Assembly: GCA_964653145.1 (NCBI GenBank)
Contig: CAZZCG010000017.1
Location: 1-64,000 of the forward strand
Length of the DNA: 64,000 nucleotides
Direction of reading: 5' to 3'
From: Pseudocalidococcus sp964653145
GTDB lineage: Bacteria > Cyanobacteriota > Cyanobacteriia > Thermosynechococcales > Thermosynechococcaceae
Shown: one piece after another, positions 16,603 to 24,906 of the stretch
Layout of the letters: each line of letters starts with the position of its first letter
How positions within the stretch are numbered: the stretch's first letter is position 1
Position numbers and translations under genes: made by a program
Notes under the pieces: model-generated
Seen by the model: only the letters and a program-made list of their open reading frames with translations
Told to the model about the DNA's origin: nothing
Databases searched by the model: none

Positions 16603-17151
16603 CTATGATTTAGCCCCTGGCGATAGGGCAGGAGACGCCAAGGCTGGCCAGAGGTAGAGAATTCCTGAAACCCAGGTTAAAACAATCGCCAGGCCATACA
16701 AACTTCCACTGATCCACGGCCAAATGGGCAACACACTCGTTAAGGGCATCAGCAGGGCCGCCACCGCCAGGATTTGAGTCACCGTTTTGAGTTTCCCCCA
16801 AAGATTTGCCCCCGATACCGTAGCTTGATTGACCCGCCAGCCCGCAATTCCCAACTCCCGCAACAAAATTAAAAATACCGACCAGGCCGGGATCTCTTGC
16901 AACTGCACTAGGGCCAAAAGCGGGGCCAGAATCAGTAACTTATCCACCAAGGGATCGAGAATTTTACCCAGATCACTGACTTGGTTAAACCGCCGGGCCA
17001 CATAGCCGTCCAGCCAATCCGTCAGCGCCGCCAGCAAAAACAGCCCCAAACAGCCCCACCGACTGCCGGAACTGGCATCCACCGCCAACCAGACAATCAT
17101 CACTGGAGCCAGAAACAGACGACTGAGGGTAATCCAATTGGCCAAAGTCAC
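16603..17151 (-). CDS. pgsA: CDP-diacylglycerol--glycerol-3-phosphate 3-phosphatidyltransferase
   Basis: PgsA makes phosphatidylglycerol-phosphate, precursor of phosphatidylglycerol, the only phospholipid of cyanobacterial thylakoids. The 182-residue membrane protein starts ANWITLSRLF after the initiator and carries the CDP-alcohol phosphotransferase motif in DWLDGYVARRFNQVSDLGKI followed by LDPLVDKLL (DG..AR........G...D...D complete). Four to five hydrophobic segments follow. I chose the GTG at 17151, because the N-terminus then aligns with typical PgsA; a TTG at 17157 adds two residues. It is upstream of the HtrA gene's far end and shares no obvious operon. Confidence 0.92.
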   Translation of the reverse strand: MTLANWITLSRLFLAPVMIVWLAVDASSGSRWGCLGLFLLAALTDWLDGYVARRFNQVSDLGKILDPLVDKLLILAPLLALVQLQEIPAWSVFLILLRELGIAGWRVNQATVSGANLWGKLKTVTQILAVAALLMPLTSVLPIWPWISGSLYGLAIVLTWVSGILYLWPALASPALSPGAKS

Positions 17152-17215
17152 GCACAAAAACCCGCAACAGCAAAAACCGTAGGCCCGGAATTAGTCTAGC
17201 GGATGATGTTCAGCC

Positions 17216-18133
17216 TTAGGGGTGAATTTTGATCAGGTCTTTGAGGCTGTGATCTGAATTGAGGATAACCAGCCAATCGGCTTTAGGGTGTTGTGCCATC
17301 GGTTTGATGAATAGTTCTGGATGTAGCGATTGCCAGAAATACTGAACAAATCGGGTCAGTTCGACATCACTCATTCCCGATTTTCCTTGGGCTTTCATCT
17401 TTTGTTCAGCTTCCCATCGCCAGTGTTGACTCCAGCGATAGTCCAGTGGTTGCAGGATTGTGAGGCTGTCTAACTCGGCCCAGAGCGGTTGATAAGCTTG
17501 CAGATCCCCATTAATCTGGCGAGCATAGTCTAGATCAAGGTCTCTCTGCATCGAGATCGGTAAATGGGTAAATGTCTCCGGCTCTATGGGCTCAACCCCA
17601 ACAAACCACCCCTCAAACAGGACAATATCCACCTGAGCCACCCACTCCGGTTCCCCTTGACATCCCTGTCCCTGGGCGGCTGACTTATCAAACCGGGGAA
17701 TTAGGACTGGGCCTATCGCTTGTTTGATGTCCTCGAGCAGACGCATTCCCCGAGTCAGATCATGGGTTAATGGGGCGCCGCGATAATGATGCCGTGGATC
17801 GGAGGGGGGAAATTTAGCCTGTCGCTCCCCCGGATTGAGGTATAAATCATCGAGGGATAAACTGACCACCGAGTAACCCAGGCCCCGCAAAATTAGGCTC
17901 AAAATGGCGGTTAACGTGGTTTTACCGGTTCCTTGACTCCCCAAAATCCCTTGAATCCAGGGGGCAGCAGCTTGGGAATGGTTTTGGGCTAATCGTAAAC
18001 TAAGGGGTAACCAGAGTTCTCGAAATAGAGTTAGGTTTTCCTGGGACTGATGTAATCCTTGGCGATGGCAAAGATGTTGGACGCGGGCAAGGAGCTGCCT
18101 GAGGAGTGACCATGACGAGTCTGGTGGAATCAT
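17216..18133 (-). CDS. D-glycerate 3-kinase (plant/cyanobacterial GLYK type)
   Basis: This ATP-dependent kinase catalyses the last photorespiratory step, glycerate to 3-phosphoglycerate. The 305-residue protein has a Walker A GSQGTGKTT (65-73), the SLSLDDLYLNPGERQ segment, RGAPLTHD and LFEGWFVGVEPI, all typical of the GLYK family related to phosphoribulokinase/uridine kinase. A C-terminal region with FVQYFWQSLHPELFIKPM also fits. Length is normal for the bacterial core. It diverges from menE with only 23 bp between the two start codons. Confidence 0.9.
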   Translation of the reverse strand: MIPPDSSWSLLRQLLARVQHLCHRQGLHQSQENLTLFRELWLPLSLRLAQNHSQAAAPWIQGILGSQGTGKTTLTAILSLILRGLGYSVVSLSLDDLYLNPGERQAKFPPSDPRHHYRGAPLTHDLTRGMRLLEDIKQAIGPVLIPRFDKSAAQGQGCQGEPEWVAQVDIVLFEGWFVGVEPIEPETFTHLPISMQRDLDLDYARQINGDLQAYQPLWAELDSLTILQPLDYRWSQHWRWEAEQKMKAQGKSGMSDVELTRFVQYFWQSLHPELFIKPMAQHPKADWLVILNSDHSLKDLIKIHP

Positions 18134-18156
18134 GGTGGCTAAGTCATTGGGGTTAA

Positions 18157-19491
18157 GTGATCGTGCTTGAGTTCGATGCGCTGAAAATCAATTGGATTGG
18201 TGCGGATGGAAGTGCCACGAATCTGGAGGCTAGTTTACGGCAAAAGATTCACGCCCGTTTACGGGAATTAGAGCAACAACCTGAGTTACCGATTCTCCTA
18301 GTTGCCCAGGATCCGGTTTATTTTTTAAGTTGCTTTTTTGCCGCGTGGTTCTGCCAACGCCCTATTTTTATTGCTAACCCGGCCTGGAAACGCCAGGAAT
18401 GGCTCCGGGTAAGTTCAGTTGTACCGCCGGGATTGCTTTGGTCTGAACACCCCTTGGAACTTAAAAATTTTCACGGTGTTAACACAACGATTCCCGGCCA
18501 AATCCTGATTCCCACTGGCGGCTCAAGTGGTCAGATTCGCTTTGCCATTCACACCCCATCCACGGTTCAAGCTGCGATTCAAAGTTTCCAAATCGCCTCT
18601 GGGCTCACCACAATTCACTCCCTCAGTGGCTTACCGTTACACCACGTCAGTGGCCTCATGCCCATCCTCCGCAGCGTTTTGACGGGAGGGACGGTCACAC
18701 TCCTCCAGGCCTGGCGAGGGGTAGCTAACCTCAACATTTCCACAGTGCAGGGGCGAGTTTTATCCCTAGTTCCCACCCAATTACACCAGTTGTTAGAGTC
18801 CCCATCAGCCGTTCAGGTTTTGCAGGCCTGTCAATTGATCCTGGTGGGGGGCAGTCCCAGTTGGTCAACCCTTTTATCCCAGGCCAGAAGTGGGCAACTC
18901 CCCCTATCCCCCTGCTATGGCATGACCGAAACCTTGGGACTGATTGCCTGGATTGCCCCGGAGAATTTCTTAGGGGGTGAGTCGGTGGCCTATGAGCCAT
19001 TACCCAATGTCACGATCACCATTCTCAATCCCGACACCACTGGCATTGGTCAACTCCAAATTCAAACCCCCGCCCTCAACCACGGCTACTATCCAGTACT
19101 ATTCCCACACCCCAGATTACTTACCCATGATCTAGGAACACTCAACCGCTCCGGGCAATTGGAAATAAAAGGGCGGCAACCACGAATGATCATCACCGGG
19201 GGCGAAAACGTTTTGGCGGAGGAGGTGGAAGCTGCAATTCGTAACACGGGCCTGGTGCGGGATGTCCATGTCTTGGGGGTGGTGGATCCAGTTTGGGGGC
19301 AAGTTGTCAAAGCCATCTATGCGCCAACGGGGTCTGGGGTAACTACCGCCCTGATTGAGCAGGCCTTACTGGGACAACTCAGCCGCTATAAACACCCCAA
19401 ACAATGGCAAGCTGTGGAAGAACTCCCGCGTACCCCCCAGGGCAAACTGATTTATGGCACCTTCCGTAATCTTGACTCCGGAACATCCTGA
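18157..19491 (+). CDS. menE: 2-succinylbenzoate--CoA ligase
   Basis: MenE activates o-succinylbenzoate to its CoA ester in synthesis of phylloquinone, the A1 electron acceptor of photosystem I. The 444-residue protein is a compact member of the adenylate-forming (ANL) family: P-loop ILIPTGGSSGQIRF, the CYGMTETLGLIAWI motif, a downstream DLGTLNRSG with the ribose-binding Asp, and the C-terminal PRTPQGKLIY with the catalytic Lys. The start is a GTG at 18157, with a second GTG at 18163. It overlaps the next gene by 38 bp, implying translational coupling. Confidence 0.9.
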   Translation: MIVLEFDALKINWIGADGSATNLEASLRQKIHARLRELEQQPELPILLVAQDPVYFLSCFFAAWFCQRPIFIANPAWKRQEWLRVSSVVPPGLLWSEHPLELKNFHGVNTTIPGQILIPTGGSSGQIRFAIHTPSTVQAAIQSFQIASGLTTIHSLSGLPLHHVSGLMPILRSVLTGGTVTLLQAWRGVANLNISTVQGRVLSLVPTQLHQLLESPSAVQVLQACQLILVGGSPSWSTLLSQARSGQLPLSPCYGMTETLGLIAWIAPENFLGGESVAYEPLPNVTITILNPDTTGIGQLQIQTPALNHGYYPVLFPHPRLLTHDLGTLNRSGQLEIKGRQPRMIITGGENVLAEEVEAAIRNTGLVRDVHVLGVVDPVWGQVVKAIYAPTGSGVTTALIEQALLGQLSRYKHPKQWQAVEELPRTPQGKLIYGTFRNLDSGTS

Positions 19492-20317
19492 TTTTTGGTC
19501 AAAGGTGGTGGAATTTTGCCAGGCCCTGACGGCTGATGTGGGGTTAAAGTTAATGACTCAGTTTACTCAGACCCAGGCGGAACAAAAATCCGATGGCAGT
19601 CTTGTCACCACTGGGGATCGTTGGGCAGACCAAACCATCAGCGAAGCGATTCAAACCACATTTCCCAGCCATGGTGTTCTCAGTGAAGAGGGGAATCATT
19701 ATTTTCCGGAGACAGACTGGGCCTGGATTATTGATCCCATTGATGGAACAACAAATTTTGCCCACGGGTTACCGATTTGGTGTGTGGCCTTGGCCCTGTG
19801 CCACCGAGGGAATCCTGTTTTTGGTTATGTAGCCGTGCCCCCCTTACAGCAGGCCTTCCATGGCTTTTACCAGGCCCCGCACCACCCAAACGCCGCCTAT
19901 TTAAATGATCAAATCATCCAGACCCAACCTACACAGCCAGGCCCCCAGGAGTTTTTCAGTCTTTGCGCCCGGAGTACCGCTGTGATCAGTCAAAGTAATG
20001 TAGCAAAGGTCGGACCACTGCCCGCGAAAATCCGAATGTTAGGTTCAGCCAGTTATAACTTCCTCACGGTGGCCGCTGGCTATACCCTCGGGGCTGTGGA
20101 AAAAACGCCGCAAATTTGGGATATTGCCCCGGCCTGGCCCATCGTGAAAGCAGCGGGGGGTGAGATTTTGTTTTTGGATGATGCGGCAGTTTTTCCCCTA
20201 AGGGCCAATCAATCCCTCAGTCAATCCCCCCATACAACTCTGATGGCGGCCAATTTGGAAATCGCCCATATTTTTCTGCCCTGGCTAGAGTGTTTAATCA
20301 GACCCCAATCCCCTTGA
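19454..20317 (+). CDS. Inositol-monophosphatase family phosphatase
   Basis: A metal-dependent phosphatase of the IMPase/FBPase/CysQ fold. The 287-residue protein shows GDRWADQTISEAI, HGVLSEEG (metal-binding Glu), WIIDPIDGTTNFAHGLPIW (motif I, DPIDGTTN) and the C-terminal WDIAPAWPIVKAAGGEI (motif II, WD). In cyanobacteria such proteins may act on inositol phosphate, histidinol phosphate or 3'-phosphoadenosine 5'-phosphate; nothing visible decides between them. The ATG at 19454 overlaps menE by 38 bp. A later GTG at about 19506 would avoid the overlap but would remove little of the conserved part. Confidence 0.88.
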   Translation: MAPSVILTPEHPDFWSKVVEFCQALTADVGLKLMTQFTQTQAEQKSDGSLVTTGDRWADQTISEAIQTTFPSHGVLSEEGNHYFPETDWAWIIDPIDGTTNFAHGLPIWCVALALCHRGNPVFGYVAVPPLQQAFHGFYQAPHHPNAAYLNDQIIQTQPTQPGPQEFFSLCARSTAVISQSNVAKVGPLPAKIRMLGSASYNFLTVAAGYTLGAVEKTPQIWDIAPAWPIVKAAGGEILFLDDAAVFPLRANQSLSQSPHTTLMAANLEIAHIFLPWLECLIRPQSP

Positions 20318-20446
20318 GACCCAAAACAATGCATTCCCACGACAACAAAACGATTAAGTTAAAGCCGTTACAGGAAACTTTATCTTTGCAACAACCTAGC
20401 AACACTCTAAATTGACATTAAGAACGGGATTCAGGGAGTCCAGGTC

Positions 20447-21838
20447 ATGGGGTTACTGTCACGGCGGAGGGTGCTCAAGCAAACGGGCCTGGGGGCCATG
20501 GGCCTGGGTTTATCACTGTTTGGCTGCCATCGCGATAGTCCGGCCAACCCCAGTCCTGAAACCTCAGCGGATGTGATTGTGATCGGGGCGGGCATTGCTG
20601 GCTTGGCGGCGGCTCAGGATTTACAAGCCCAGGGCTTTCGGGTCTTAGTCCTTGAGGGGCGGGATCGCATTGGTGGACGCATTTGGACAGAACGGAGTTT
20701 GGGGGTGCCTATGGATATGGGGGCATCTTGGATTCACGGGCCCGATGGCGACAATCCGATCACAGCCATTGCCCGGGCAGCGGGGGCCAAACTGTTTGTC
20801 ACAGATGATGATAGCGTCGAGCTTTATGACACAGCGGGGGAAGCAATTTCCGAGGCGGATTTTGATGCGGGGGAAGTGGCCTATGAGGACTTACTGAAGC
20901 GCATTGAGGCCTTTGCGGAAAATCAATCCCGAGATTTGAGTGTGGCCAGTGCCATTCAGCGGGTGGCTCCCCAGGCCTTGCAAAACCCCCTATTGCGCTA
21001 TCAACTCACCGCCTACATGGAGTTTGATGCGGGTGGCCCGATTGAAGAGCTCTCAGCTTGGTACTGGAATCACGATCGGGTCTATCCCGGCCTGGATGTG
21101 TTGTTTCCCGATGGCTATGACAGTGTCCCCAAAGCCTTAGGGAGGAATCTTTCCATCGCCCTGAATCAAAACGTTTTAGCGGTTTCCCTGGATACTGATG
21201 GCGTCACCGTCAAAACCCAAACCGGCGAATTCCAGGCCCAAGTTGCAGTTGTTACCCTGCCCCTAGGGGTACTGCAGACCGGCACCGTCCAGTTTGAACC
21301 CGGTTTACCCGCAGAGATGCAACTGGCCATGGGACGACTCAAAATGGGGACGATCAACAAAGTGGCCCTAGCCTACCCACAGGCTTTTTGGGATGAGGAA
21401 CTGCAATATTTTGGCTACACCGATCCGGAAAAAGGCCGCTATAGCTATTTTATCAATGCCCGCACCTTCAGCCCCGCAAACGCCTTGATGACCTTTGGAT
21501 TTGGTAACTATGGCTTGACCCTTGAAGGGCAGACCGATACAGCCATTGTGGGCAATATTCAAAACACCCTAAAAACCATCTTTGGTAGTTCGATTCCTGA
21601 ACCCGAGGGTATCCTGGTCTCCCGTTGGACTGCCGATCCCTGGGCAAAGGGGGCCTATTCCTATGCGGCGGTAGGCTCAACTCCAGCAGATTTTGATACC
21701 TTGGGTCAAACGGTTGCCAATCGACTCTTTTTTGCTGGGGAGCATACGATTTCAGACTATCGTGGCACTGTCCACGGGGCCTACATTTCCGGAATTCGAG
21801 CCGCAAACCAGGCCACGGGACAACTCCAACGGGGGTAA
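20447..21838 (+). CDS. Flavin-dependent amine oxidase with Tat/lipoprotein signal
   Basis: An FAD amine oxidase of 463 residues related to monoamine and polyamine oxidases, exported by the Tat pathway. The N-terminus MGLLSRRRVLKQTGL is a twin-arginine signal followed by LSLFGC with a possible lipobox Cys27. The FAD-binding GAGIAGLAAA motif follows (about 47-56), then EGRDRIGGRIWT and GASWIHGPDGDNP, as in polyamine-oxidase-like enzymes. Near the end is LFFAGEHTISDYRGTVHGAY followed by SGIRAA. The substrate is not evident. An ATG preceded by GGGAG sets the start. It converges on the lapA-like gene 27 bp away. Confidence 0.9.
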   Translation: MGLLSRRRVLKQTGLGAMGLGLSLFGCHRDSPANPSPETSADVIVIGAGIAGLAAAQDLQAQGFRVLVLEGRDRIGGRIWTERSLGVPMDMGASWIHGPDGDNPITAIARAAGAKLFVTDDDSVELYDTAGEAISEADFDAGEVAYEDLLKRIEAFAENQSRDLSVASAIQRVAPQALQNPLLRYQLTAYMEFDAGGPIEELSAWYWNHDRVYPGLDVLFPDGYDSVPKALGRNLSIALNQNVLAVSLDTDGVTVKTQTGEFQAQVAVVTLPLGVLQTGTVQFEPGLPAEMQLAMGRLKMGTINKVALAYPQAFWDEELQYFGYTDPEKGRYSYFINARTFSPANALMTFGFGNYGLTLEGQTDTAIVGNIQNTLKTIFGSSIPEPEGILVSRWTADPWAKGAYSYAAVGSTPADFDTLGQTVANRLFFAGEHTISDYRGTVHGAYISGIRAANQATGQLQRG

Positions 21839-21865
21839 AAATCAGTTCAGGAAAACAGTGAGGGC

Positions 21866-22204
21866 TTAACTTTCTAAGGAAGCTGAAGTTGCCGTTGGTA
21901 ATAACCGTTGTTCTTCAAGGGCAGCTTTGTAGCGTTCCAAATCTTCTTCTAAGTTGGCAATTTGCTCTTCCCGCTCACCCATTTCTCGCCGGACTGTGAT
22001 GATCCGCTGTACCTGTGTCCAGACGCTAAAGACCCAGGCCATGACCGCCCCAAAACCGATCGCCACAATTAACTCAATGCATAAAGGCGCTTGAACTGTC
22101 ACCCCATGAATGATTTTAATTGGCACCGATTCAGTGTTTTCAATACTAAACAAAACCAAGGCCAAAACAATGACAAAAATTATGAAGAAGTTAACTTGGC
22201 GCAT
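21866..22204 (-). CDS. LapA-domain (DUF1049) membrane protein
   Basis: A 112-residue protein with two hydrophobic helices (about 5-22 and 41-60) separated by NTESVPIKIIHGVTVQAP, then a coiled-coil tail (about 64-100: RREMGEREEQIANLEEDLER). This layout matches the LapA/YciS family, whose E. coli member acts with LapB in controlling lipopolysaccharide synthesis. No LapB-like TPR gene lies beside it here, so the same role is not implied. It lies downstream of psaI on the same strand, separated by a likely terminator. Confidence 0.8.
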   Translation of the reverse strand: MRQVNFFIIFVIVLALVLFSIENTESVPIKIIHGVTVQAPLCIELIVAIGFGAVMAWVFSVWTQVQRIITVRREMGEREEQIANLEEDLERYKAALEEQRLLPTATSASLES

Positions 22205-22351
22205 GGGTCTGGGTTCCTCCTAGTTCTTGCCCCCTCTAATCTACACTACTTAGTCCCGCTTGCCGCAGCTTAGTCTAGGAAAAGTTTTGGCTCTAATTTC
22301 CATACTAAGTTTTGAGTTAAATGATCATTCTGGGCTAGATATAAAACCCAC

Positions 22352-22398
22352 TTAAAACAAAACCCTAAATAACCGAAATAAAGACGGCAACTTAGGGT
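22352..22398 (-). terminator. Candidate terminator of psaL-psaI
   Basis: On the minus strand ACCCTAA (22398-22392) pairs with TTAGGGT (22368-22362) around a 23-nt loop and is followed by TTTTGTTTT. The stem is only 7 bp, so this is a moderate call. It lies 43 nt after the psaI stop. Confidence 0.45.
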
Positions 22399-22440
22399 CA
22401 AATTGATTTTTTAACTGAAATAAACTAACAGCTGACTAAC

Positions 22441-22557
22441 CTAGGCATCCTGCTCAATATAGAGAAACAGCAAACCCATCACTACCACTGGCATTAACCA
22501 GCAGACAACAGGAATGAAAATCCAAGGTAAAAACGAAGCTGCGTAAGCACCACTCAT
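22441..22557 (-). CDS. psaI: Photosystem I subunit VIII, PsaI
   Basis: A 38-residue single-span membrane peptide reading MSGAYAASFLPWIFIPVVCW, then LMPVVVMGLLFLYIEQDA, which is the complete PsaI pattern (SFLPWIFIPVVCW and MGLLFLYIE). PsaI contacts PsaL and PsaM and stabilises the trimeric form of photosystem I in the thylakoid. It lies 35 bp downstream of psaL on the same strand, with a GGAGAG Shine-Dalgarno just upstream, so the two form a psaL-psaI operon as in Thermosynechococcus. Confidence 0.97.
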   Translation of the reverse strand: MSGAYAASFLPWIFIPVVCWLMPVVVMGLLFLYIEQDA

Positions 22558-22592
22558 TGGGGTTCTCCTCTCTTGGGTACAACAGTGAGCAA

Positions 22593-23054
22593 TTAATTAA
22601 ACAATCCGGTCATGATGCCATCTACCACGGAAAAGTTTTCCAAGAGGAAGAAAGCAACAAAAGCCCCACCCATGGCCCCAACAAAGAAGCCAGCGGTTAG
22701 CTGACTCCAACCTTCACTAGATTTCAAGGCATCGGAAGAGGGTTTTTGGAAGGAGGCTAAGCCATAGGCCGCCATACAGGCTGTTGCCAAAAGAATCAAG
22801 GCAATTCCAGAAATCAAACCGCCCAAGTTAGCCACATCAGAGTCGCGCAGGGGGCCAAGTTTTACCCAAGGGCCAATCAAGAAATAACCATGAGCCATCC
22901 CCACCTCTAAGCCGCGCAAAATTGGGGACAGGCCTGGGCGATAAATCGGGAGATTGCTAATAAACGTTTTGGTAAAGCTGGAATCAGAAATGGGTGTGGA
23001 TAAATGCCCCGCAAAGGGATCCCCCCCATAAGGCTTAACTAATTCTTCGGCCAT
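22593..23054 (-). CDS. psaL: Photosystem I reaction-centre subunit XI, PsaL
   Basis: PsaL is needed for trimer formation of photosystem I. The 153-residue thylakoid protein has the family sequence nearly throughout: MAEELVKPYGGDPFAGHLST, PILRGLEVGMAHGYFLIGPW, a chlorophyll-binding LGPLRDSDVANLGGLISGIA segment and the C-terminal LLENFSVVDGIMTGLFN. Three hydrophobic segments are evident. The ATG is preceded by GAGG about ten nt upstream. It is the first gene of psaL-psaI. The leader contains only a single HLR1-like half-site (TTACAAAT, around 23174-23181 on the minus strand), too weak to claim RpaB control. Confidence 0.98.
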   Translation of the reverse strand: MAEELVKPYGGDPFAGHLSTPISDSSFTKTFISNLPIYRPGLSPILRGLEVGMAHGYFLIGPWVKLGPLRDSDVANLGGLISGIALILLATACMAAYGLASFQKPSSDALKSSEGWSQLTAGFFVGAMGGAFVAFFLLENFSVVDGIMTGLFN

Positions 23055-23374
23055 ATTGTTATTTCCTCAGACGGTCAAAGCCTCTGCAATTGGGCAAAGG
23101 TCTCAGGAGATATTCTAGGGAAGTTGGGGGAAATCCACGCGATCTCCACTGCATCTCTTCAAGAAACTTTATTATTTGTAATCTTCTGAAGGTTTCCGAA
23201 CTGCACCCACGCCGACAACCACCCCAGGCCCTGTTTTGTCTCTCCTAACCCACCGAAACAAGAGAGAATAACAGAAGGGTCAAAGGCTTTTTGCTTACCC
23301 CATGGTCATTTCGGTGTGTACTGAATATTTACCCCTGCCTGTTGCCCTGCTTTCTGTTTTGAGTCTTGGCTTTC
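23055..23374. other. 320-bp divergent spacer between psaL and a small gene
   Basis: No gene is visible. On the minus strand a single HLR1-type half-site TTACAAAT occurs, and a TAGAAT hexamer nearer psaL could be a -10, but no matching -35 is evident. On the plus strand nothing stands out. The spacer presumably holds the psaL promoter. Confidence 0.4.
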
Positions 23375-23614
23375 ATGTCTGCTTTACCTCCTCGCTCTGG
23401 CCGATTGATTAGTCTCAAAGATGCACTCTCTGCTGATGCTGATCCCAGTCAAACCATGGTTCAGTCACAACCGTCAGATCCCCTCTTGCCCAAACCCTTG
23501 ACCCGGCCCTATCGGTTTGAAGATGTGGGTTGGAAGCCCTTGGTTAACTACATCCCCGAACCTGTCACTCCCCCAGGCCTGGGTCGAGAAGCAGAACTAA
23601 ACTGGCTGGATTGA
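23375..23614 (+). CDS. Small protein of unknown function
   Basis: I do not recognise this 79-residue protein. It starts MSALPPRSGRLISLKDALSA, is rich in Pro, Ser and Asp in the middle (likely disordered) and ends with RPYRFEDVGWKPLVNYIPEP then VTPPGLGREAELNWLD, which has the look of a conserved docking-type tail. The ATG at 23375 is preferred over an in-frame TTG at 23366. No membrane segment is present. It lies between psaL (divergent) and hemC (153 bp downstream). Confidence 0.6.
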   Translation: MSALPPRSGRLISLKDALSADADPSQTMVQSQPSDPLLPKPLTRPYRFEDVGWKPLVNYIPEPVTPPGLGREAELNWLD

Positions 23615-23767
23615 TCCTTGGCCTGGAATCATCTACCAACGCTAACTCCCTGAGTGATGAGCAAACAGGATAGGATGGAAAAATTGTCCCGCATCGCCCC
23701 TGTACTGGTTCCTTAGACCAATTACAGAGTGGATTTTCCAGATTTTCAGGATTTTTAGGCGTTTTCT

Positions 23768-24736
23768 ATGACTGCTGTTTCTTCCCCTAGCCGCACCGTC
23801 CGCATTGGTTCCCGTAAAAGTCAACTTGCCCTTGTTCAAACAGAATGGGTTCAAGCGGAATTACAACAACGGCACCCGGAACATCAGTTTGATGTGGTCA
23901 CCATGAGCACCCAGGGAGATAACATTCTCGATGTGGCCCTGGCGAAAATTGGAGATAAAGGGCTATTCACGAAGGAATTGGAAGTCTCCATGCTCCGGCG
24001 GGACACGGACTTAGCGGTTCATTCCCTCAAGGATTTACCCACTCACTTACCCGAGGGGCTAATTTTAGGCGCCATTACTGAACGGGAAGATCCGGCAGAT
24101 GGCCTGGTGGTCAACAGCAAGTTTAAGGACTACCAACTGGAAACCTTACCCCCAGGGTCTGTGATTGGAACCTCTTCCCTGCGGCGCTTGGCTCAACTCC
24201 GTCACTACTTTCCAGAATTAACCTTTAAAGATGTGCGGGGTAACTTAAACACTCGCTTGCAAAAGTTAGATGCCGGGGAATACGATGCCTTAATTTTGGC
24301 TGTGGCCGGTCTGAAGCGGTTGGGCTTTGGGGAGCGGATTCAACAGGCCATTCCCGCAGACATCTCCCTCCACGCGGTTGGACAAGGGGCCCTGGGGATT
24401 GAATGTCGCGATGGCGATCCCGAGATTCTTGCTTTGGTTAAGACCCTAGAACATTACCCCACGGCTCAGCGATGTTTGGCGGAACGGGCTTTTTTGCGGG
24501 CCCTTGAGGGTGGCTGTCAGGTGCCGATTGGAGTCAATACCCACATTGAGGGTGAGCAGTTAACCATAACGGGTCTGGTGGCCAGCTTGGATGGGCAAAA
24601 ACTCGTGAAGGATCACATGACTGGGGCGGTGGACGCGGCAGAGGGACTGGGGGTGCAATTGGCAAATGCCTTAAAAGACCAAGGGGCAGCTGAGATACTG
24701 GCGGAGATTTTTACGGTCGTTCGGCCTGGCACTTAG
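23768..24736 (+). CDS. hemC: Porphobilinogen deaminase (hydroxymethylbilane synthase)
   Basis: HemC polymerises four porphobilinogens into hydroxymethylbilane, a shared step for haem, chlorophyll and bilin synthesis. The 322-residue protein shows IGSRKSQLALVQTEWV, GDKGLFTKELE, DLAVHSLKDLPT, GTSSLRRLAQLR, VRGNLNTRLQKLD and GQGALGIECR, with the dipyrromethane-cofactor cysteine at Cys250 (GGCQVPIGV). It stands alone, with the small unknown gene upstream. Confidence 0.98.
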   Translation: MTAVSSPSRTVRIGSRKSQLALVQTEWVQAELQQRHPEHQFDVVTMSTQGDNILDVALAKIGDKGLFTKELEVSMLRRDTDLAVHSLKDLPTHLPEGLILGAITEREDPADGLVVNSKFKDYQLETLPPGSVIGTSSLRRLAQLRHYFPELTFKDVRGNLNTRLQKLDAGEYDALILAVAGLKRLGFGERIQQAIPADISLHAVGQGALGIECRDGDPEILALVKTLEHYPTAQRCLAERAFLRALEGGCQVPIGVNTHIEGEQLTITGLVASLDGQKLVKDHMTGAVDAAEGLGVQLANALKDQGAAEILAEIFTVVRPGT

Positions 24737-24828
24737 AATTGGAACTAGGATATTAATCTATTAATTCAGTAATGTTTCCCTATTGATTCCCTGGCTAGAA
24801 GCCACACCGATTGCTCCATGGGCCTAAT

Positions 24829-24859
24829 TTGACTTTCCGTGGAATCTTTGGCGTATTAA
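24829..24859 (+). promoter_or_regulatory. Weak candidate promoter for the PAS-GGDEF-EAL gene
   Basis: TTGACT and TATTAA are separated by 19 bp, two more than ideal, and lie 48 nt before the ATG. Only the hexamer matches support this. Confidence 0.25.
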
Positions 24860-24906
24860 AAACTGAGTATTGACTTTTTTCCTAGGGATTACATGCCTCA
24901 ACCTCT

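Noticed and set aside
23160..23190. HLR1 box before psaL
   Set aside because: Only one half-site fits; the second octamer has four mismatches.
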